Of a DNA stretch of 10,079 nucleotides, positions 1 through 6,649 are shown in pieces; position 1 is the first letter of the stretch, and each line of letters starts with the position of its first letter. The notes beneath the pieces were generated by a model. The model was not told the origin of the DNA. It did no database searches and saw nothing but the letters and a program-made list of their open reading frames with translations. Position numbers and translations under genes: made by a program. Origin of the DNA: Gracilaria vermiculophylla (lineage: Eukaryota; Rhodophyta; Florideophyceae; Gracilariales; Gracilariaceae); contig JAHNZQ020000181.1 in assembly GCA_019155205.2 (NCBI GenBank), positions 3,495,858-3,505,936 on the forward strand, written 5' to 3'.

Positions 1-250
1 ATTCCCCCGGCTCGCGACAGCGGATACCGGAGACCACCTTTAGGAATACGCGCCTTTGGAGTCACTAAAAACTCCTAACGGACGTTGTGCTCTACTACCT
101 CGACAGGAGGGCTGACAGTACCACAGACCCGAACTGCCGCTGTTGCACACTGTTAAAGCGGGGGGTGAGAAAGTTCGTGTGAGTACTTCAAGGGTTTTCA
201 TTCGGTTTTGCAAAGTGGATCACCAACAAGCGAGAGCTATGTCTCGCAAG

Positions 251-575
251 GAGCCTGAAGCAGTGCGTGGCGATGGAGGAAAGGCATCGCGTGGTGAAAT
301 GAATAGAATGAATAAAGTTGGAAGAGCGGTAAAGGACTGTGCGGGTCCTGCTTTGAGCGTAGAACTTGAAATTGTGCGCGGCGGTAGAGACAAAGCGCTG
401 CGTGGTGGGATGATTGTTATGAAGCACGTTGAAGCAGCGATAGATAACTGCGTGTGAGCTGCTTTGGGGCCCGAAGCCGAGCGCGACGGTGGTGGAAAGG
501 CGGCGCGTGGTGAGCGTGACTGGGACCGGGCACGCCTGAACCGCGGTAGAGGACCGTACCTGTGCTGCTCCGTGC
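251..575. repeat. Three-unit imperfect tandem repeat, about 105-111 bp period
   Basis: Three diverged copies begin near 251, 362 and 467. Each unit opens with a version of GAGCCTGAAGC and is followed by a GCGTGG / GCGCGG / GCGACGG block, a purine-rich run and then a GCGTGGTG box. The spacings are 111 and 105 bp, both multiples of three, so a long open frame runs through all the units on the minus strand (188-1132), and a shorter one on the plus strand covers the first two. The frames are not preserved in the homologous right flank, so I read this as a minisatellite, not a gene. Confidence 0.7.
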
Positions 576-730
576 TTGGGGCTGTTTAGAAGCAAAGAAA
601 ACTGCTCCTTTGTGCGGGCGCAGAAACAACTACATCCCCGACTGAGCGTCGGGCAAATTGCCTGTTTGTTTGTACGCAAAAACAGGAGGTTTATGACCGT
701 TGTGTATACACAAACGCAAGCGCAAATGCT

Positions 731-864
731 CTCAACATGCAAATATTGTATTTGACGCATAAATACTAAAAGCTGTTTTTGTGTATCGTTAGGTCGTTTT
801 GACTCCGTTGGGGTTCGTACAATTTGGTTCATTATGCATCGTAGTTCTGTACGAATATTCCACA
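731..864 (-). mobile_element. Half of a foldback (terminal-inverted-repeat) element
   Basis: On the minus strand this begins TGTGGAATATTCGTACAG and matches the first arm of the foldback element at 9703-9833. The second, inverted arm present on the right (9845-9974) is not recognisable below 731. Either it was lost here or the sequence was replaced. A short perfect palindrome, TTGTGTATACACAA, lies at 700-713 just beyond the break. Confidence 0.55.
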
Positions 865-1164
865 CACCGCGATCGCTGTCGCCGCCCTGCGCACAGCATG
901 CGCTGTGCTTCGTCAGGGACATGTCTTCTTTTTCTTTTTCTCCCAAAAATGAAGCACAGCTCTTAAAGTAAAGCACCAGTGTGCATTTGTAAAGTAGAAA
1001 TGAGTCTGCTGGAACGTCGAAGAATCTCTCAAAATCTGTAAAAAGTAAAAACGAGCGCTTAGGATCTTTTAGTTTATTCGATGAATTGCTCCAATTATAT
1101 GTATACACGTAGGAGCGCTTCCAGCCACACACATCATTCTACACGGGGCATGCCTGTGATCACC
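865..1164. other. 3' flank of pseudogene A, no gene recognised
   Basis: This non-coding flank matches the right flank at 9301-9702 read in inverse. The best-kept block is at about 990-1030, where the minus strand reads GATTTTGAGAGATTCTTCG, identical to 9531-9549. Open frames here are disrupted in the partner flank, which argues against a gene. The flank may contain the 3' untranslated region and polyadenylation region of the family. Confidence 0.5.
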
Positions 1165-1844
1165 TTACAGAATCCCATCTCGGATAAGAACTCTTTTCTG
1201 GCAGCGCAACGCAGGCGACCAAGACGGGACTATCCCCAAATACGCTCCGCTACTCCGCCGTATGTGCTGCTTGTAGACTTCCAAGCTGTGTTCAGCATCA
1301 CCTGATGCGTGTCTAACAGACTTCATCCAGCCATAAACGGCTGCAACCAAATCAACAGCTCGCTCAGCATATTGATCTTGAGGGCTGGCAGGTAATGATA
1401 GCCGAGAGACTTCGAAAACACCTTCCCTGACGTCCACCGGAGTTTCATTGTCCGCAATGGCAGACTTCGTGAACGATTTCCACGACTGTGAAGATGCCAA
1501 CAAGTGTGGGGCACTAAGGAATTGGCTAACCCACTTCCGAATCCAAATCACCTCCGCGCTGTTTTGGGCATGCGCGAAGTTGTCATGGTCCGAAACGGGG
1601 ACCGATACCTTTGGGTCGCATAGCTTCTCAAACAACATCACAAGCTGATCCTTGACGTGAAACGGAATGCCATCGGAGAAAGAATTGTCGTTGGTCGAAT
1701 TTGCCGAAAGATCCAGAAAAGCGCGCGGAAGGTGTTTACGGCTTTCCTCGCTAAGAAGAGGGCGGTGGAAGTCGAGTCAGGAGCTCCCTGAGGCTCCTGG
1801 GAGAGCTCACTGAGTCATGCAGGTCATGACGTGAGAGCGCATTC

Positions 1845-1849
1845 AAAAG
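1845..1849. repeat. Target-site duplication, distal copy (AAAAG)
   Basis: AAAAG occurs here and at 2134-2138, directly flanking the LTR. The uninterrupted gene B has a single copy of it at the same place (CTTTT in GAACTTTTGAATGCG, 8700-8714), so the duplication and the empty site agree. Confidence 0.9.
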
Positions 1850-1964
1850 TATTGTAAATAGGTGTAGTACAGAGCTTAGGATAGACTTGAATAAATGCAA
1901 AGTTGATTTATCTTGATGACTCGGCTTGACTTCTATCATTCATCAAACCTGGTATACAATTGTT

Positions 1965-1973
1965 CCTTATATA
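1965..1973 (-). promoter_or_regulatory. TATA box of the LTR promoter (TATATAAGG)
   Basis: A textbook TATA box on the minus strand inside the LTR, about 90 bp downstream of the heat-shock-type element at 2061-2073. In an LTR this marks the U3 core promoter, with transcription expected to start roughly 25-35 bp further toward 1930-1940, reading into the 3' half of gene A. Confidence 0.65.
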
Positions 1974-2035
1974 CTGTTCTGGTAAGGTTCTATGGCCTTC
2001 TAGACCTTCTAACAATTTCTATCACAAAGCATCTA

Positions 2036-2043
2036 GAACATTC
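2036..2043 (-). promoter_or_regulatory. Second heat-shock-type half element (GAAcaTTC)
   Basis: Two inverted nGAAn modules separated by two bases, between the TATA box and the three-module element. Other CTAGAA and TTCTAG copies crowd 1997-2110, so the LTR upstream region is dense in such modules. Confidence 0.45.
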
Positions 2044-2060
2044 TCAACAATTCTTCTATA

Positions 2061-2073
2061 GAATATTCTAGAA
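2061..2073 (-). promoter_or_regulatory. Perfect three-module heat-shock element in the LTR
   Basis: GAAtaTTCtaGAA on the plus strand (TTCtaGAAtaTTC on the minus) fits the HSF consensus nGAAnnTTCnnGAAn exactly, with both two-base spacers correct. It sits upstream of the LTR TATA box in the LTR's own orientation. HSF binding is inferred from the motif; the simple TTCTAG-rich composition of the region could produce it by chance. Confidence 0.55.
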
Positions 2074-2133
2074 CCATCTGGACTTTTCTAGTTTCTAGTT
2101 GCTTCTAGGAAGCTTCCAATGGCTTCTACAACA

Positions 2134-2138
2134 AAAAG
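2134..2138. repeat. Target-site duplication, proximal copy (AAAAG)
   Basis: Partner of 1845-1849. Removing the LTR and one copy restores the same local reading as gene B at this position. Confidence 0.9.
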
Positions 2139-2894
2139 GTCCGCATCGCCCGCGCGCAAACAGTACATAACCAAGTCCATGAGCTGCTCAAATGGAAGAG
2201 TGTCCGAGGAAGGTTCTTGGAAGGCGACAGACGCGAGGTAGCTAAAAGCGTCCGGGAAAAGCTCAAGATTTGCAACATTTTGGACTCGGCGGTGGAGTTG
2301 TTGAAGCCTTAGACGTACGGCCAAAGAGTTGCAAGCACTTGAGCTCAAGAACTTGTCGAGGAGATCTACACGGTTCAGTTGCAAACAGTGCAGCACAAAA
2401 TCACAGCGTTGGTTGAACTGGAGATGGTTGGGGAGGTTTCTATTGGAGGCAAGAAGTATGAGATCCATGAGCGTAGACGACAGCACTTGATTGGCGGCTG
2501 AGGGCAGTGCGTTGAACTTGTGGATACGCAGCAATATCTTGCACAGGTTGGAAGAAGTGGTGAATGACACGGAGCTGCTGACACCTATGCCTACAAGTAT
2601 AGTTGCAGCATAGCTGCCAACCTCGAAAAAGTTCTCCATCACACCGTACAGAAACAGAATCGATCCGATCACCAGACTCAACGGGGGAGAGAGGAAGAGA
2701 CAGACTATTTTGGCGTACAAGGGGAACGTTATGGTCGGGAAGCGGATGGAAAGCCAGTCCAGTGCATTGATGACTAATTGGTACAGTACTAGAATGAGGA
2801 TTGCGACCAGGAAGCCCTTGACGACGGGCGGCGGGAGTTGTTGAGCTTCGGAGGGGCTGCGAGACGCCAGCGGCTGCGAGGAAAGCACGGGCAT

Positions 2895-3060
2895 TGCGGG
2901 GGAGGGAGGAGCAGCAAAGCCCAGGCGGAGAATGACGGTGAATGGCAGTGGCGTCTTGTCGGGAGCCGTGAAGAGCACACAAAGGAAGTGGAAAAGTTAG
3001 GGAGCAGGGACGTCGAGAGGGAGGTGTATGGAGCGACTCGCTTCGGTGACTCGACGAATT
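2895..3060 (-). promoter_or_regulatory. Leader of gene A with family-conserved block
   Basis: This is the region between the conserved promoter-proximal block and the ATG. It includes the block at 3026-3049, whose minus strand reads TCACCGAAGCGAGTCGCTCC and then ATAC. The block recurs at 4331-4353 (C), 6089-6112 (D) and 7790-7813 (B), always with a CTCTCGACGTCC-like run after it. Its fixed distance to the start in four copies suggests a 5' untranslated region or core promoter. In A the ancestral ATG position is AAG (2957-2955). Confidence 0.5.
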
Positions 3061-3270
3061 TCTGTAGAGGGAGAGTGAGCCTTGGCGGGGGAGTGCTGGC
3101 AGGGGAGTGCTCGCAGGGGAACCTTCGCGGTGAACGCAGCTTGTTTAATACCGTTGTCGGGGCCTGCATGGAGCGCGTCCGTCAAAATATATTTGGGTCG
3201 TGACTTGAGTGGGGCACGTTGTGGAGCGGCGCGTCACAGTGGAAAAGGAGTGTGTGCGGGCGCAATGCGC

Positions 3271-3346
3271 GCCACGTTCGTTTAGTTACGCCGTGCTGGC
3301 GCGATGAGTGCCACGTTCGTTTAGTCACGCCGTGCTGGCGCGGCGA
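3271..3346. repeat. 38-bp tandem duplication, left arm only
   Basis: Two consecutive copies of a 38-bp unit beginning GCCACGTTCGTTTAGT, at 3271 and 3309, differ at only a few positions. The right arm has a single, more diverged equivalent (near 7540-7590), so the duplication arose after the arms separated. Confidence 0.75.
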
Positions 3347-4190
3347 TGGCCCCGTGCCGCAGAATCGCTCGGCCACGTCTCGCGCCTCCGGCGCACCCCA
3401 TTCGCTCAGCCGCGGCACGTGTGCACACCACGCGTGGCCGAGCATATGGACGGGCGCATTGTTGGGTGGGGGATTTGTGTGCTGCCCGCTTTGCTGCGCA
3501 CGATGATTTTGTGCATCACGCCCCAAGTTTCCCAACGACTCGTTTGACACCTTGCCAGCGTGGAGGGGCTGGCGCGCCGCAGGGGCGCGTGCGCGCACGC
3601 GCGCGCGCGTGCCCGCGTGCGTTCCAGCAAGCACTCGCCGCCGTGCCGTCAGGCTGCTTACATGACGGTTCTGGTGCCAACTCTGCGATGGGCTGCGCGA
3701 TGCAGTCACAATGAAGAGCGAGAGCGCTGCCACTCGACTCGTGGGCATACACAAATAAGGCACTGCTCGTCGCTCCGTCCTTTCCAGCTATCCGTCCTGG
3801 TGAAATGATGCCAAAGTGATAAATGTTGCAAACAGTTTGAAAGAAAAGGCAAGCAATCCTCGCGTCGCACGTCGTGACCACGTGACACATGCCTCGCGAC
3901 TCACGTTGCAAAGCGAGTGAGCCATCCCGAAGTCGCGTCGCAACCGCGCATTCTGACGCACAACACAGAACAATGTGCGCTTCACGGTAGAGAGGCGCGG
4001 GGTTGTACAAAAGCTTGAGGCTTCTTGGTTCGATACTTGGTTTCCTTACTCGTGAGTTTGTGCTTATATCTTAAGTACAAGTGAAGGTTTCCTTCTTCGG
4101 AAACAATATCTACATGGGTGCCTTCGTTGGCATGCGTGACCTACGACTATCTACGCTGCTTGGCTGTCTTTAGTGGGTGGCTTATCACGC
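3346..4190 (-). repeat. Conserved upstream module, left copy
   Basis: Read on the minus strand, this matches 6705-7555 almost base for base: over 3781-4170 I count about five differences. It lies between the leader of gene A and the remnant C. No reading frame survives in both copies, since small indels shift every frame, so I take it as non-coding. It could hold the distal promoter of the gene family or a bidirectional control region. It contains an alternating purine-pyrimidine tract (3585-3612) and a GC-rich stretch. Confidence 0.75.
3585..3612. other. Alternating purine-pyrimidine tract, left copy
   Basis: 28 bp of unbroken GC/GT/CA alternation, ended by a CC at 3612-3613. The right-arm partner runs for 38 bp. 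Such tracts can form left-handed (Z) DNA under negative supercoiling; that is inference from sequence only. Confidence 0.5.
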
Positions 4191-4194
4191 TCTA
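4171..4194. repeat. Imperfect hairpin at the inner end of the left arm
   Basis: On the minus strand TAGAGCGT and ACCCACTA flank the 8-nt spacer GATAAGCC. Two of the eight pairs fail. At 6701-6724 the same hairpin is perfect. Confidence 0.55.
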
Positions 4195-4262
4195 CACGAA
4201 AAAATATTTTCCGAAACATCAAAGGCGAAGAGAAGAAGGACAACGGACAGCAGTGGTGCCAT
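4185..4262 (-). pseudogene. Remnant C: first exon-sized start of a family member
   Basis: From the ATG at 4262-4260 this encodes MAPLLSVVLLLFAFD followed by unrelated residues, and stops after 25 codons. Leader and start align with gene B: the C start ATGGCACCACTG corresponds to AAGGCGCCACTG at 7882, so this is the 5' end of a paralogue. Homology to D (6181-6225) stops exactly after GCCTTTGAT, and to B soon after the start. The hydrophobic start resembles a signal peptide or signal anchor. It could still be a short expressed reading frame, but truncation is the simpler view. Confidence 0.6.
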
Positions 4263-4425
4263 GTTGGGAGCCGTCGAGAGCAGACGGAGTAACGGGAGAC
4301 GACAGGGACCAGGGGTGTGGAGAGAGAGGCGTATGTAGGGACTCGCTTCGGTGCTTCGACGATCTGCGAGAGGGAGAGTACGAAAGAACGGGAGAGCGAG
4401 CGTAAGCTTCGGCGGGTGAGCGAAT
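4263..4425 (-). promoter_or_regulatory. Leader of remnant C
   Basis: This matches the leaders of A, B and D in order: CTCTCCCTCT-type pyrimidine run, the block at 4331-4353 (GTATGTAGGGACTCGCTTCG on the plus strand), then CCTGTCGTCTCCCGTTACT and CTCGACGGCTCCCAAC before the ATG. It is closest to D, and together they form an inner inverted repeat nested inside the large one. A TTATAATA sequence on the minus strand at about 4433-4441 could be a TATA element. Confidence 0.55.
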
Positions 4426-4929
4426 GTTGCCACGTATTATAAAAGGGCCACTTACCCATTGTCCTAGGAAGTTAGATTTACCTACCTGTCCACGTTTCCG
4501 TCACGCGGCGATAACAGATACGCGCATGCGGCGAATCGCAGCGCGCGCAGGAGGCCTCTTCATCCTCCCCTGGAACAGTAAAACAGATTTTTTATTCGTC
4601 CGATGCGCTGCATTATGCTGACGTCCTGTTTTGTGAACATGGCGCAGCGCGTGACGTTCGAGAAAAGGTAGGTCAATCGGATACACGTGGACGGTGGAAA
4701 TGAAGGAAAGCGCCACTGGTCGCGGCAACGAGCAAGCCGTGGATGGGGTTTAGGGGTCACTGCCATCCTCGTGCTGCCTCTACCTAACTCGAGACGAAAG
4801 AATTTGTGACGGCTCGGAAGTGGCGTCGAGAGCGAACGTGTGTGTGCGGCTTGTTTATTTCGAACTCGACACAAAACGCATCATTGGTTGCAGTGTTACA
4901 TGCAACGGAGCGCTTCAGAAACACTACAG
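4426..4929. other. Central spacer, no gene recognised
   Basis: Short open frames on both strands lack ATG support, conserved partners or recognisable motifs. The stretch is unique within the window. I see no RNA gene, repeat or mobile-element end in it. Confidence 0.4.
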
Positions 4930-5400
4930 TTGAGGGTTTTGCGCCAGAATGCGCTGCTGTAATGCGCGCCGTCTTCGTGTGAGGTACTCGCTTGCAGCGT
5001 GAGGCGCGCTGCATGTGTTGCGTGCACACGATGTGCGACGCAAGAGCTCGGGCTGTGATCATACAGTAGTTAACAGTGTTGGCATCATGAGCATTGGCCG
5101 CATACTTCCTCGAATTTCACTTGTGTAAATCCTCAAAACATGGTCGCCGCCCAAGCAGTCTCAACAAACAGCATATTTTTTTGTGCCACCGTCACCCGCA
5201 TACTTTGGCACCAGACCGTCATGTCTGCAGAACGGCGGCGATAGGTGGCTCGCACGCACCCACGCACGCACCTACCTCGATTTGCAACGCCCGCGGCGTG
5301 CGCACGGAGCGCACATATCGAGACGCACGGCGTCACGCGCATCGCGTGGAAGCGTGGCGGCGTAGGGCGCAGTGCCGTCAATCATCATTCGCACCGCGGC
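4930..5400 (+). repeat. Old third copy of the upstream module
   Basis: Diverged but collinear with the right-arm module. GCGCCAGAATGCGC (4940-4953) matches GCGTCAGAATGCGC at 6937-6950; ACTCGCTTGCAGCGTGAG matches ACTCGCTTTGCAACGTGAG; GATGTGCGACGCAAGAGC matches GACGTGCGACGCGAGGAT; TTGGCATCAT recurs in both; and TGGCACCAGACCGTCATGTC (5208-5227) matches TGGCACCAGAACCGTCATGT at 7216-7235. It lies upstream of remnant D, in the same order and orientation as module and gene B. It shows that the module belongs to the gene unit. Confidence 0.6.
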
Positions 5401-5659
5401 AGGTGCTGACAATGCATCATTTGGCACTGCCGCCGCTCTTCTACTTGCATAGCCACCTCTCGAGTCCCACCCGTCTTCAGTGAAACCAAGATAAATGATC
5501 TGCACTGAAGCACTTGTCATGAGACCATGCAGTCAGCCTGGCAAGAAAGGATGCATAACAAAATGTTTGCGAATGGGATACATGAAGGACAGTTTTCTGC
5601 GAAAGTGACGTCGGGAAAAGGTAAGTCGACTGTAAATAGAGACAAAAGTCGAATGCGCA
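5401..5659. other. Spacer with no recognised gene
   Basis: The largest plus-strand frame here begins with TTG and has no conserved partner. A TGACGTC sequence at about 5606-5612 resembles a CRE-type bZIP site and recurs in the repeats that follow. Nothing else is supported. Confidence 0.35.
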
Positions 5660-5965
5660 TGCCAAAATGTACAGTTTAGAGGTAATCATTTTTGTGAGCC
5701 AGAGCGGCCCGACCGACGCGACGTGACGCCAAAGTACAAATCAAATGAGAGTCGACGTAGATGTCAAACATGACGCCGAGGGAAGGTAGCTGTCAAAAAT
5801 GACGTCGAGGGAAGGTAGATGTCGAATGTGAGTGGAAGTAGACGTCAAAAGCGCTGCCAAGGTAGGGTTTGGTTTGGAGGTATTCATTTTTGTGAGCCAG
5901 CATTCGCCCGACTGATGTCGAACATGACGCAGAGGAACAAATCGAGTGCAAGTCAACGTCGATGT
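5660..5965. repeat. Imperfect tandem repeat of about 200 bp with inner short repeats
   Basis: The block GGTAATCATTTTTGTGAGCC (5678-5697) returns as GGTATTCATTTTTGTGAGCC (5878-5897), about 200 bp later. Each is followed by a CCCGACCGA or CCCGACTGA sequence and then a run of GTCGA, ATGACG and GTCAA motifs. Inside, GTCAAACATGACGCCGAGG, GTCAAAAATGACGTCGAGG and weaker copies repeat every 30-37 bp with GGAAGGTAG between them. TGACGTC and GACGTCA occur several times. Confidence 0.7.
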
Positions 5966-6039
5966 CACACGTGATGTATTCTTGAGCTTTATTTTACTAT
6001 ATTTATCAACGGAGTCAAACCAACCCCCAATTAAGCCGC

Positions 6040-6180
6040 CGCGTTCACCCGCCATAGCTCACTCCCTCTCAATGGCAAATTCGTCCAGTCACCGAAGCAA
6101 GTCGCTACATACGTCTCCCTCTCGACATCCCTGTTCCCTGTCGTCTCCCGTTACTTCCTCTGCTCTCGACGGCTCCCAAC
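6040..6180 (+). promoter_or_regulatory. Leader of remnant D
   Basis: It has the same order of blocks as the leaders of B and C: TCACCGAAGCAAGTCGCTAC at 6089, CTCTCGACATCCCTGTTCCC, CGTCTCCCGTTACT, then CTCGACGGCTCCCAAC directly before the ATG at 6181. It is nearly identical to C and more distant from B. A TATA-like CTATATTTAT lies at about 5997-6006. Confidence 0.55.
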
Positions 6181-6228
6181 ATGGCACCACTGCTGTCCGT
6201 TGTCCTTCTTCTCTTCGCCTTTGATTAA
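6181..6228 (+). pseudogene. Remnant D: truncated start of a family member
   Basis: ATG plus 14 codons (MAPLLSVVLLLFAFD), then TAA at the first bases of the AT-rich insert. It is identical in protein to the start of C. The family sequence ends after GCCTTTGAT at 6225 and the foreign insert begins at 6226. Because C also leaves the family at exactly this point, the truncation predates the insert. Confidence 0.65.
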
Positions 6229-6352
6229 TTTTATATATTTTAGTATGATACTTAAAAATTTATCATGTAAGTAAGTAGACATTATCACAGTATAATTCAT
6301 TATTTTTAATGATTTACTCCCGGCACCTCTGTTGCTGTTGCAATACAAAAGA

Positions 6353-6377
6353 AGCGGTTCGAGTCCGCTTATCTCCA
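6353..6377 (+). pseudogene. 3' fragment of an organelle tRNA gene
   Basis: A perfect T arm is visible: AGCGG (6353-6357), loop TTCGAGT (6358-6364) matching the invariant TTCRA, and CCGCT (6365-6369). TATCTCC with discriminator A (6370-6377) follows as the 3' acceptor strand. The 5' acceptor partner GGAGATA and a clear anticodon arm are absent upstream, so only the 3' end of the gene is here. The amino acid identity cannot be told. A mitochondrial source is possible instead of a plastid one. Confidence 0.6.
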
Positions 6378-6401
6378 AGTACTAATAACAGTTAAAATTA
6401 A

Positions 6402-6479
6402 GTCAATTTATTGGATGATCATCTAGTTGATATTTTGCTAGACGCAGCAGCTTCTGGATGGAATACAGTTGAGCGTGAA
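6402..6479 (+). pseudogene. Fragment of plastid chlI (magnesium chelatase ATPase subunit I)
   Basis: The + frame reads VN followed by [19 protein letters not shown] and ends TVERE (26 residues). This is the Walker B and following segment of ChlI/BchI, an AAA+ subunit that drives Mg insertion into protoporphyrin IX in chlorophyll synthesis; the family reads [25 protein letters not shown] here. The conserved Gly after VERE is replaced by unrelated residues (PIKYRK, then stop), and a stop stands directly before VN, so both edges are breakpoints. It is a non-functional scrap. The residue choices (LLDAAASG) look like a red algal plastid gene. Confidence 0.85.
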
Positions 6480-6586
6480 CCAATTAAGTATAGAAAATAA
6501 ATCATCAAAGATCATAAGCGGTTTTATTGTAGTAAAGTGTGTCCTCTAACCAAAATAGGATTATAATAAGTAAATATAATTATCGG
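6480..6586. other. Unassigned piece of the insert
   Basis: AT-rich and organelle-like in composition, lying between the chlI and cpcA fragments. Short open stretches exist in several frames (for example minus strand 6570-6485), but I recognise none of them. It may be one or more plastid pieces. Confidence 0.35.
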
Positions 6587-6649
6587 ACAAGTAATGCACA
6601 AAGATTAATTACAGGAGCTGCTCAATCGGTTTATACTAAATTTCCATTC
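6587..6649 (+). pseudogene. Fragment of plastid cpcA (C-phycocyanin alpha subunit)
   Basis: The + frame reads TSNAQR followed by LITGAAQSVYTKFPF (21 residues). This is the highly conserved helical segment of the phycocyanin alpha chain near residue 50-70, where red algal CpcA has NAQRLINGAAQSVYTKFPYT. Phycocyanin is a phycobilisome rod protein made in the plastid. The match stops at FPF, and the codon before T is CGG instead of the expected leucine, so both ends are junctions. A functional protein is excluded by length. The match to CpcA is stronger than to other phycobiliproteins. Confidence 0.85.

Larger units (their letters stand above)
1850..2133 (-). mobile_element. Solo LTR of a Copia-like retrotransposon, inserted in gene A
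   Basis: The 284-bp element is read on the minus strand, the same sense as gene A. It starts TGTTGTAGAAG and ends TTTACAATA, so the ends are near-perfect short inverted repeats (TGTTGT against ACAATA; the usual terminal CA is TA here). It is flanked by the 5-bp duplication AAAAG, and gene B supplies the empty site. A TATATAAGG box lies about 160 bp into the element, preceded by many TTC/GAA modules, which fits a U3 promoter followed by R and U5. No primer-binding site, polypurine tract or pol sequence is present, so it is a solo LTR left by LTR-LTR recombination. Assignment to Copia rests on size, ends and TSD length only. Confidence 0.85.
1165..2894 (-). pseudogene. Gene A: disrupted copy of the membrane/helical-repeat protein gene
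   Basis: This is the left-arm homologue of gene B at 7945-9300. From the ATG at 2894-2892 it reads MPVLSSQPLASRSPSEAQQL, identical to B, and then through three hydrophobic segments and the first helical repeats. At codon 253 the frame runs into a 284-bp solo LTR (1850-2133), which gives a stop at 2088. Beyond the LTR homology resumes at once, but 2 bp are missing near 1755 (CTCTTCTTAG against CTCTTGTCTTAG in B), so the frame shifts a second time. The 3' part is open again from 1641 to 1165 and ends with a tail of about 30 residues that B lacks. A transcript could still make a truncated protein of about 270 residues holding all three membrane segments. The protein family is unrecognised. Confidence 0.85.
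715..4202 (-). repeat. Left arm of the large imperfect inverted repeat
   Basis: Read on the minus strand, this segment matches 6693-9850 in the same order: upstream module, leader, membrane-protein gene, 3' flank and start of a foldback element. Identity is not uniform. A comparison by eye of 3781-4170 with its partner shows about five substitutions in roughly 400 bp, whereas the gene is clearly more diverged and the outer flank more so again. The left arm uniquely carries a solo LTR (1850-2133) and a 38-bp tandem duplication (3271-3346). The outer limit is approximate, because similarity fades between 700 and 730. Confidence 0.9.

Noticed and set aside
188..1132. 314-codon minus-strand open frame as a gene
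   Set aside because: Its first half covers the 3' flank and foldback sequence. The homologous right flank (9300-9850) is shifted and stopped in this frame, and composition looks non-coding.
2440..2982. 180-codon minus-strand frame overlapping gene A, with a partner at 7857-8399
   Set aside because: It is open in both copies but only as a shadow of the A/B frame. Its residues do not form a conserved pattern and it has no ATG of its own.
5094..5483. 129-codon plus-strand open frame in the centre
   Set aside because: It starts with TTG and lies in a diverged copy of the non-coding module, with no recognisable motifs.
5660..5965. CRISPR-like array
   Set aside because: The repeats are imperfect, spacing is irregular and there are no distinct spacers or cas genes. 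It is an ordinary degenerate tandem repeat in a eukaryotic context.
6151..6378. 75-codon minus-strand frame across the insert start
   Set aside because: It crosses the junction at 6225/6226 between unrelated sequences, so it cannot be an old gene; part of it may still reflect an unassigned plastid piece.
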